Below, piece after piece: positions 60,661 to 64,000 of a DNA stretch of 64,000 bases (its first letter is position 1; every line of letters starts with the position of its first letter). Source of the stretch: Xestospongia bergquistia. Its lineage: Eukaryota > Porifera > Demospongiae > Haplosclerida > Petrosiidae. The position numbers were made by a program, and so were the translations under genes. The notes beneath the pieces were generated by a model, which saw nothing but the letters and a program-made list of their open reading frames with translations, was not told the origin of the DNA and did no database searches. The DNA is taken from assembly GCA_963965975.1 (NCBI GenBank), contig OZ014421.1, forward strand, positions 2,965,001-3,029,000, read 5' to 3'.

Positions 60661-63597
60661 TAATGGCATGTCTACTTCTTATTATGTAATTTTTCTTGTG
60701 TGTGTGTCACTTTTAACAACAACAAACAAATTTTATTTGCTTAAATTATTCCGAACACAAATGACAACTTAAGAATATATTATAATTATCCTGTCATGGA
60801 CACTTGAACAAACTTCTAAAATTTTACTGCTACAATATAATAACTTATCAAGATTCTTTTCGCTGATAATAATTGGTTATTCCTTTGCTATATTTAGCTA
60901 TAGTTAGTTAGAAACATATAAAATTTAGTATCTATGAAGTACAATAATATTAGCTTCTAATACAAACATTTATATAACATTTTTGTCTCCTAACTATTTG
61001 GATGGAGATTTCCTTGACTAACTTCTCATTTTGAAATACACGTTATCCAGACCTATTCATATGTCTTTAAATACATAATTTGTAACAACATTTTTTATCA
61101 TTTTACTTTACTGTTGTGTGTGATCTTTGTAAGTAAAAAATGAACATTACATAAAAATACATCCATCGCACAAACTTATGAATATTTTTATCTTGATAGT
61201 AAATACTTTGAACTAATTTCTACAAAAATACAACAATATAATAGCCTACCAGCATCCCTTTTCTATATAATATTTGACTATCATTCATAAGCTACTTTCT
61301 TCTTAACCCTGCTAGAATAATTAAGTGGAAATAGATTTATCTAAGCGTATTTTAGTCTATCTTTCATAATCACAACTGCAGCAATACACTTAGTTGGCAA
61401 AACAAAAGCAACATTAATTAACCTAAATGTTAAATGAGTAACTATTTTCATAGTTCTAACATAGAAAATAAGAAAGAAATATAAGCTAGTAGTTATTTTC
61501 AGAGTGCTTATCATTAACACATTCAGTCACTTAAGGCTAGTAACTGTAATGATTGAATTAGATCATATTAGACACTATATTCATGCACACATGTTGAGCA
61601 ATTTTTTTGATATATAGTCTTTAACCAGCACAACACCTTAAATTTCAGTAGTGATACATTGTCAATATTATTTTAGAGTAAAATTAAATGTTGGAGAATT
61701 GAGTGCAAAATGACAAAGAAAATCAAAACATGAAAACACCTTTATAAAGTTAAAAGTTTGTAATATGAACACATTAATAGAAGCTTGAGGTGTTGAGTAG
61801 CCATTAGGTCAACAGTTTATCACTAGCTTTTTGTAACCTTCATTTGAAAATCTATGTAATATTGTGTACATATATGTCGATTAGTACTTGTTAAGTTTAC
61901 AGGCTCATAGGAGAGCTGCGGAAGATATTATGTTGGCAATTACATTATATATTATAAAGATAGTTGAAACAATACAATAGATACCAATAAGTATATTGCA
62001 ATCCATTCCAAATAAAGTAATGCGTTGGTACTTGTTGATATTACTAAGTGTATAAAGATGAAGACAGTTTACCTGGTAAGGATAGCTTTAATTTATTGTC
62101 CAAGAATTCATATATGATATCATGTGAAGTCTTGTTTTTACAATAAAATTACTAGTATCTCTCTAGGATATAAACTTCTTTATTATGAATCACATACATA
62201 GGCCAAATTTCTTTAACTGTGCATATTTTGCAAAAATTTATAGTAAACAAAAAGTGACTGAAATTTTAAAGTGTATTGGTGAATGGAGTATCAGATGAGT
62301 TAGGAATAATAGGATTTAGTAGATAAAAGGGCTAATACCTCAACAGAGGATAAAGATATAACATCAGAACATCACACAAAGATTGTGGTGATGCTTTGTC
62401 CAAGCAAACAAAGAATAGGATAGAGCCTTTTAAACATTTTGTAACTTATTACTACAACTATCTCTTGCACTTACTTAAAACACGTGATGAATATAAATAA
62501 GAGGTCATCTCTACTATCAAAGGTACTCATGGTTGGTAATGAGTAGAATAAAATGACAAACTTGAAGTGAGAGCTGGACAGACATTTGTGAGTAGTAATA
62601 ACAAGACATGTAGTAAAGAGGATGTGTTGAGGTGTCACATGGATACATTGTATTTTACATAATACCTCTTTGTATCTATAAATTCTGTTGACAGTAATTC
62701 AACAGCTACATTCCATATTCCTTGACACAACATATTTATTGAAATTGTTAAGACAGTTAATGTTATATCATGATATTAATTTCAATATAGAAACTATTAT
62801 GTACTTTTGAAAATGTTATGTCTGACCATAACACAAGAAATTAGTGTTATATTGTCTGTTTATGCTGTTAATTATCATAATATTACAAAGTATCACAACA
62901 TACTTCTACATTTAGACATATAAAGTTTTTCTTGTTTATCTTCCATAACCAATAGACATCAGCAAATTCCTATGTTACTTAGTTATTTTAACTAAAAATT
63001 TCTACAGTAGAATTATCTTATAAAATGAGATCCTATTGCAGGTTGCTTCTTTAAGGAAAGTTTATGAGAAGTAATTACTACGTTTATTATCATTAGCACT
63101 GTTTGTTAATAACAATGTCAACAACTAGCATCAATTATTCTTCTTATTATGATTCTTTCCCATACACTTACTTCTCTGATTTGGTTTAATTTGTGTCTGT
63201 AGTAATAGTTATGTTCCTTTGGTGCATGTATGAAGTATTGTATACAGTTAATACCAGTGCTTCATATCTAGCGGTGATTGAAATTGTGTTAGTATTAACC
63301 ATGCAGCAATGCAATATTATTTATAATAGAATGTCAACTTGATTTCACAAATTACAGCTAATAATAATTATATTTAATTAAGCTAATTTTGATATCTACA
63401 ATGCCATATTAAATAACTTAAATGATTTTAACCTCATGTAATGCCTAAAGACAAACATTTTCTCTAATTACTCTAATTTATATCAAATTATTCCTTAGGA
63501 TGGAAATACTCCGTTGATGTTAGCATGTAAGTATGCACGACTGAATGCAGCTGAGTTATTATTAGAGCAAGGAGCAGATGTGAATATTATTAATAAT
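30411..63597 (+). CDS. Ankyrin-repeat protein gene, 11 exons in window, 3' end beyond the window
   Basis: Coding exons are 30411-30476, 30842-30937, 33737-33838, 39346-39444, 43318-43416, 52690-52788, 53947-54045, 56302-56400, 58512-58610, 59102-59200 and 63499-63597. All introns are GT-AG and all junctions are phase 0. Exon 1 begins MPLVLGCGLCFPP; a second in-frame ATG (30459) gives MDQREL. Exon 2 is a capping half-repeat (DKLLIDSVKSGQLDEVKEAL). Exons 3-11 each encode one repeat of 34 or 33 residues with the usual GxTALH...LL..GAD pattern. Exons 5, 7, 9, 10 (NGWTALHCAA type) and 6, 8, 11 (DGNTPLMLAC type) are two recurring types. Ankyrin repeats form protein-binding scaffolds; partner and role cannot be told here, and any non-ankyrin domain lies off the right edge. 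Introns reach 9 kb and hold most of the mobile DNA. The splice model rests on pattern only. Confidence 0.82.
30842..30937 (+). CDS. Ankyrin gene exon 2 (N-terminal cap)
   Basis: 32 codons, ttag acceptor, donor gtaagt. It encodes a helix-turn-helix and GANVNAQDKY, the usual finger leading into the next repeat. Confidence 0.8.
30938..32319. other. Intron sequence, nothing recognised
   Basis: AT-rich part of the intron between exons 2 and 3; no open frame or repeat recognised. Confidence 0.4.
32320..32710 (-). mobile_element. Fragment of a RecQ-like-helicase element, copy 1
   Basis: Read on the minus strand, about 32540-32640 encodes EQLLSVEAIYHGKDDFVW followed by a damaged Walker A region (IPTALNK), the start of a RecQ-like superfamily 2 helicase. 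The left edge (about 32335-32375) holds a hairpin with arms ccaggctttc and gaaagcctgg. The whole stretch matches 35468-36050, so it is a repeat family carrying a helicase ORF. Confidence 0.55.
32715..33364 (+). mobile_element. 650-bp element with about 100-bp terminal inverted repeats and a RecQ-like helicase fragment
   Basis: 32715-32815 and the reverse complement of 33264-33364 match over about 100 bp with few mismatches; shared cores include aactaggcttactgc and acatagtggttataaa. Inside, the plus-strand frame 32769-33098 reads DCLKNEQRKAILKVLQANHC, then LTIGCDKCLIFQVVPFV. This corresponds to the Q-like motif and Walker A region of RecQ-like helicases, with the key Gly-Lys-Ser altered to Asp-Lys-Cys, so it is not active. 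Helicases of superfamily 2 occur in some DNA transposons such as Academ; assignment to that group is a guess. No target duplication was established. Confidence 0.7.
33737..33838 (+). CDS. Ankyrin gene exon 3
   Basis: 34 codons: AKCTSIYWASFYGHTDIVQY then a second helix and ADPNIPDR. It has one residue more than the later repeats, and phase-0 junctions at both ends. Confidence 0.85.
33839..35467. other. Intron sequence, nothing recognised
   Basis: AT-rich intron between exons 3 and 4. No coding or repeated structure was recognised. Confidence 0.4.
35468..36050 (-). mobile_element. Fragment of a RecQ-like-helicase element, copy 2
   Basis: Longer relative of 32320-32710. The minus-strand frame around 35660-35950 reads KDVLVWSQTG, then HFQVLSFV and, further on, VLIINHFVDLIMDQ, matching the Walker A surroundings and motif Ia of RecQ-like helicases in order. 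Conserved Gly-Lys-Ser residues are lost. Edges resemble those of copy 1 (the ccaggc hairpin side and the tagctgct...gcagagaag side), so the two are deletion derivatives of one element. Confidence 0.55.
36051..38269. other. Intron sequence with one short tandem repeat
   Basis: About 2.2 kb of AT-rich intron. The only structure noted is the perfect 23-bp tandem repeat at 37132-37177. Confidence 0.4.
37132..37177. repeat. Perfect 23-bp tandem duplication with TGACGT motif
   Basis: Two identical copies of a 23-bp unit sit directly next to each other, each containing atgacgtgtgtcat, an imperfect palindrome with the CRE-like core TGACG. Function is unknown. Confidence 0.85.
38270..39236 (-). mobile_element. 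Deleted Tigger/pogo-type transposon with TA target duplication
   Basis: The ends cagtagaccctcggttatcc and ggataaccaagggtctactg are inverted repeats with one mismatch over 20 bp, flanked by TA at 38268-38269 and 39237-39238, as expected for Tc1/mariner-type insertion. The minus strand keeps the end of the transposase: 38848-39075 reads PPNVTGLIQPMDQGVLEALK, the region of the third catalytic Asp in pogo/Tigger proteins, and 38312-38587 gives a C-terminal helical part. The N-terminal two thirds of the transposase are missing, so it is a non-autonomous deletion derivative. Confidence 0.9.
39346..39444 (+). CDS. Ankyrin gene exon 4
   Basis: 33 codons: FGSTALMEASFNDHLDVVAM and on to VDIHHTDE. The donor is gtcagt. 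Confidence 0.85.
39445..40980. other. Intron sequence with a three-arm palindrome
   Basis: No gene recognised. The open frame 39970-40317 lacks any family resemblance. The structure at 40629-40684 is listed separately. Confidence 0.4.
40629..40684. repeat. Perfect 12-bp hairpin with a third matching arm
   Basis: gaaccatctgat (40629-40640) pairs with atcagatggttc (40646-40657) around a 5-base loop. A third arm, accatctgatgccagat (40668-40684), can pair with the middle region in an alternative fold. It may be a transposon end or a small structured RNA by chance. Confidence 0.7.
41230..42870 (-). pseudogene. MULE-type (ZSWIM-like) transposase, decayed
   Basis: Fragments occur in the right order on the minus strand. 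42861-42586 is an N-terminal domain with SKTLQTASKR and YYYINLSCVFGGKTYQGKGK. About 42130-42045 gives KLSLSDDGQHLVV and NDNHTYN. 41957-41709 has NKKLLYQNLSIKVRKVVTLK and HINNIQTGL. 41684-41415 starts the catalytic region with SVFDLYPEVILFDSTYKLN, where the Asp of DSTYK fits the first catalytic position of MULE DDE enzymes. Later catalytic residues and a SWIM zinc finger were not found; 41418-41230 is an uncertain continuation. Pieces are separated by stops or short introns. No terminal repeats or target duplication were identified. It lies in the ankyrin intron before exon 5, opposite to the gene. Confidence 0.72.
43318..43416 (+). CDS. Ankyrin gene exon 5 (type 1)
   Basis: 33 codons: NGWNALHFAASNNHPESIKL, ending GADITADNK. 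It is the first member of the type-1 exon series and its flanking introns match those of exons 7, 9 and 10. Confidence 0.88.
43417..44279. other. Intron sequence homologous to the intron after exon 10
   Basis: Matches 59201 to about 59690 patch by patch (for example ggatcatagataat-like and ttttgtataac landmarks), showing that these introns were duplicated with the type-1 exons. No gene. Confidence 0.6.
44790..44999 (-). repeat. 3' LTR of the inner gypsy element
   Basis: 210 bp, tgttttaacc to attatcaca. It contains a GA run (about 44841-44867) that is longer than in the other LTR, so the two differ mainly by microsatellite length plus scattered substitutions. Confidence 0.9.
45010..45760 (-). 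pseudogene. Integrase region of the inner gypsy element
   Basis: Minus strand. The HIDHTGPFRG and DAHSKWI part (first Asp region), VWDNGPGF (second Asp) and HPASNGLVEHAVQSFK (Glu) are visible, so the DDE triad is traceable. A C-terminal RHSTRVP motif near 45060 is followed by TGA. Frame changes separate the parts. Confidence 0.85.
46314..46616 (-). pseudogene. RNase H region of the inner gypsy element
   Basis: Reads WTKEQSLVFKQAKKLL, then LLLFCDASAYGLGAV (catalytic Asp), ISRTLTSAEKNYSQLEKEGM with the catalytic Glu in LEKE, and AVVFAVKKFH. This part is intact as a frame. Confidence 0.9.
46617..47130 (-). pseudogene. Reverse transcriptase of the inner gypsy element, active site deleted
   Basis: Fingers and palm start are clear: PRVDNLFTALSGGTLFSKLK (first catalytic Asp position altered to Lys) and LSHAYHELELDEESKKY. 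The sequence then jumps within a few codons to GLLNYYAKFLPNFSV, which normally lies about 90 residues further on. The stretch with the Tyr-x-Asp-Asp motif is therefore missing, which by itself ends activity. Confidence 0.87.
47392..47775 (+). pseudogene. HIRAN-like second ORF of the pogo-like element
   Basis: 127 codons from ATG 47392 to TGA 47773-47775, with two internal stops, TAG 47428-47430 and TAA 47491-47493. The readable parts are MAVLRVESVVRG, HRYKDVWLPQIGDSFDL, DNRHDRYAVATIVNEEIVGH continuing VPREFSRIVYYII, a GRVTARRKR stretch, and GLEIPCIYEFSSQKKK. The order (a conserved entry, Asp-Asn...Asp-x-Tyr-Ala-Val, Gly-His-Val-Pro, and an EIPC end) recalls HIRAN-domain proteins, a DNA-end-binding fold found in helicases such as HLTF, and small uncharacterised invertebrate proteins. 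It is unrelated to the transposase and on the opposite strand, yet lies between the same terminal repeats. The low damage suggests it was functional when the element inserted. Confidence 0.62.
47873..49469 (-). pseudogene. pogo/CENP-B-type transposase of the nested element
   Basis: Cut-and-paste transposase. N-terminal region: AT-hook-like VGRPPKKRP, an acidic linker, then KRGHYCSYSLQFKMSVVEER leading into a helix-turn-helix. The CENP-B-type second DNA-binding domain follows (NEELMEWILIRRDMHQPVGR to STGWLHKFMLRNGL). The DDE core shows LIINMDQTPMYFDM (first Asp), MDSFTAHESEELL (second) and CTSKIQPVDVCLN (third), with 35 residues between the last two, a DD35D spacing. An acidic tail follows. 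Lesions: in-frame TAG at 49053-49055 and at 48561-48563, and one extra base near 48344. Length, about 530 codons, is normal for the family. Confidence 0.92.
49701..50812 (-). pseudogene. Gag and protease of the inner gypsy element
   Basis: Minus strand from MAQTIVSKLEVFDLKHYNFP at 50812, with a frameshift after about 45 residues. Two zinc knuckles follow (CYRCGGPHLANKC and CHSCGKTGHISKVC, about 50110-50215), then the protease with MELDTGSAVSYL near 49890. A frame change occurs near 49710, close to the pogo insertion site. Confidence 0.87.
50854..51065 (-). repeat. 5' LTR of the inner gypsy element
   Basis: 212 bp, tgtaacctgg to attatcaca. It matches 44790-44999; visible differences indicate that the insertion is not recent. 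Confidence 0.9.
51798..52689. other. Intron sequence homologous to those before exons 8 and 11
   Basis: Matches about 55590-56301 and 62640-63498: shared ttacataatacct, tatcatgatattcatttca and gtgttgttcatcactac landmarks. No gene. Confidence 0.75.
52690..52788 (+). CDS. Ankyrin gene exon 6 (type 2)
   Basis: 33 codons: DGKTSLMLACTWGHLNAAKA, ending GADMNIFDK. First of the type-2 series. Confidence 0.88.
52789..53946. other. Intron after exon 6, with a piggyBac-like fragment
   Basis: Homologous to 56401-58511 (intron after exon 8), minus an insertion there. The part from ttaaccctcagagg (about 53325) to about 53650 looks like a piggyBac left end followed by a short acidic open reading stretch (EFINNEYDNNSDNELDNKF). 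The same fragment recurs at about 57853-58145 and partly at 58660-58750, so it was present before the exon duplications. Confidence 0.5.
53947..54045 (+). CDS. Ankyrin gene exon 7 (type 1)
   Basis: 33 codons: NGWTALHCAANNNHPEMIKI, ending GADIIAVDK. The donor is gtagga. Confidence 0.88.
54114..55590 (+). mobile_element. Second piggyBac-type element, 3'-truncated, on a TTAA target
   Basis: It starts ttaacccttagagacc, a typical piggyBac end on a TTAA. Paralogous introns at about 43470 and 59266 show the same flank without insertion. The transposase remnant on the plus strand includes NWKAVTIKGMKAFIGMILNM, PFFRQIMSRDRFIQIFGML, DTWDIKAYVMSDSKSGYMHN (first Asp region) and YDLYTDRFYNSIPL (second Asp). 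Stops and frame changes are numerous. The third catalytic Asp and the Cys-rich end are missing because the copy stops at about 55590, where intron sequence resumes. It differs from the 18237-20136 copy and belongs to another lineage. Confidence 0.85.
55591..56301. other. Intron sequence before exon 8
   Basis: Homologous to 51798-52689. No gene. Confidence 0.7.
56302..56400 (+). CDS. Ankyrin gene exon 8 (type 2)
   Basis: 33 codons: DGNTPLMLACMKGSLSAAKV, ending GADMNIIDK. Confidence 0.88.
56401..58511. other. Intron after exon 8
   Basis: Homologous to the intron after exon 6, with an additional segment of about 1 kb (about 56570-57590) that begins next to a palindrome and TA run. A short part of the intron (ccacttctccctct with gactattgtcatgactatgt) occurs twice within it (about 56700-56810 and 57600-57680), so the extra segment arose at least partly by local duplication. 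Confidence 0.55.
56820..56900. repeat. Perfect 14-bp palindrome next to a TA microsatellite
   Basis: tacatgtcaatgta (56820-56833) is perfectly repeated in inverse orientation at 56836-56849 with two bases between, directly followed by about 50 bp of TA dinucleotides. It would extrude as a cruciform readily, and the pair may mark a breakage-prone site. Confidence 0.85.
58512..58610 (+). CDS. Ankyrin gene exon 9 (type 1)
   Basis: 33 codons: NGWTALHCAVNDNHPEIVKI. The usual NGAD turn reads NIAD, so one glycine is lost. It is followed by another type-1 exon rather than a type 2. Confidence 0.85.
59102..59200 (+). CDS. Ankyrin gene exon 10 (type 1, tandem copy of exon 9)
   Basis: 33 codons: DGWTALHCAAYNNHPEIVKI. 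It begins exactly 590 bp after exon 9, and the intron between is a copy of the intron before exon 9. Confidence 0.87.
59201..63498. other. Intron after exon 10
   Basis: The first 490 bp match the intron after exon 5 and the last 860 bp match the introns before exons 6 and 8. The middle (about 59700-62640) has only a TA run (60622-60655), repeated gaagtacaata-type pieces resembling the start of the same intron near 60900-61100, and no recognisable ORF. Confidence 0.5.
60622..60655. repeat. TA microsatellite
   Basis: Uninterrupted TA dinucleotides in the intron after exon 10. Confidence 0.9.
63499..63597 (+). CDS. Ankyrin gene exon 11 (type 2)
   Basis: 33 codons: DGNTPLMLACKYARLNAAEL, ending GADVNIINN. 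The donor gtaagt implies further exons to the right of the window. Confidence 0.87.
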
Positions 63598-64000
63598 GTA
63601 AGTTAATGTGTTATCTTTACATTAATTAAATGTATGAGCAATTTCATTACTGAGTTATGTTATGACAACATAATCAAATAATTTCAAATTTAGCAGATTT
63701 TTATGTGAATATATAATTATTTCTGATTTAAATGAAGAGGAATATCGCAAATAGTTTTTGTGATTGTCATCACAGCTAATGTATGGATTTAAAAGAATGT
63801 ATGAAAACTTTTTGTATGAAATTTATGAAAATTCCAGGAAGCTTAGATGATAAATATGTAATAAACAAGACATGTTTAGCAAATTCATATAATCATTCAT
63901 TAAAATATGTTTCTAGGATATTAATAGTCTTATGAAATGTAATTAGCTATGCAAAAAACATTAATTAAAAAAGGTTAATATAATTATTAAGTTATCATTG
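63598..64000. other. Start of the intron after exon 11
   Basis: Begins with gtaagttaatgtgttatcttta, similar to the intron after exon 6, then diverges. The gene continues beyond the window. Confidence 0.6.

Overview
The window looks like animal nuclear DNA, probably from a sponge or another early-branching animal. It is about two thirds A+T, CpG-poor and intron-rich, with both very short introns (about 45-55 bp) and very long ones, and it is full of decayed DNA transposons and Ty3/gypsy elements. The organism is an inference; nothing in the window names it. No rRNA, tRNA or CRISPR array was seen.

Layout. (1) 2-737, + strand: the 3' part of a tRNA 2'-phosphotransferase gene (TRPT1/Tpt1/KptA family) in five exons, with one apparent frameshift in the last. 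(2) About 740-30,100: a repeat-rich region with no intact gene. It consists of large diverged duplicated blocks, called here X (four copies), Y (two) and Z (two), and an inverted repeat pair (3310-3900 and 6640-7620). It also holds a 27-bp minisatellite and a decayed piggyBac element. Some X and Z copies keep minus-strand exon-like segments, one encoding a possible membrane-spanning C-terminus, so this may be the wreck of a tandem gene family. (3) 30,411 to beyond the right edge, + strand: one large ankyrin-repeat gene. Eleven coding exons are visible. All junctions are phase 0 and from the third exon on each exon encodes one ankyrin repeat. Exons 5-11 are two alternating exon types amplified in tandem.

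The ankyrin introns are packed with mobile DNA. They hold RecQ-like helicase fragments, one inside a 650-bp element with about 100-bp terminal inverted repeats; a deleted Tigger/pogo element; a decayed MULE-type transposase; and a second piggyBac fragment sitting on a TTAA whose empty site survives in paralogous introns. The intron between exons 5 and 6 carries a three-layer nest: a plus-strand gypsy gag fragment is split by a minus-strand gypsy element with two LTRs and a 5-bp target duplication, and that element's pol is split by a pogo-like element.

The most unusual item is inside that pogo-like element. Besides its DD35D-type transposase (three lesions), it carries a convergent second ORF (47392-47775) resembling a HIRAN-like domain, broken only by two stop codons. 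A pogo element with such a second gene would be an interesting two-gene transposon architecture to verify.
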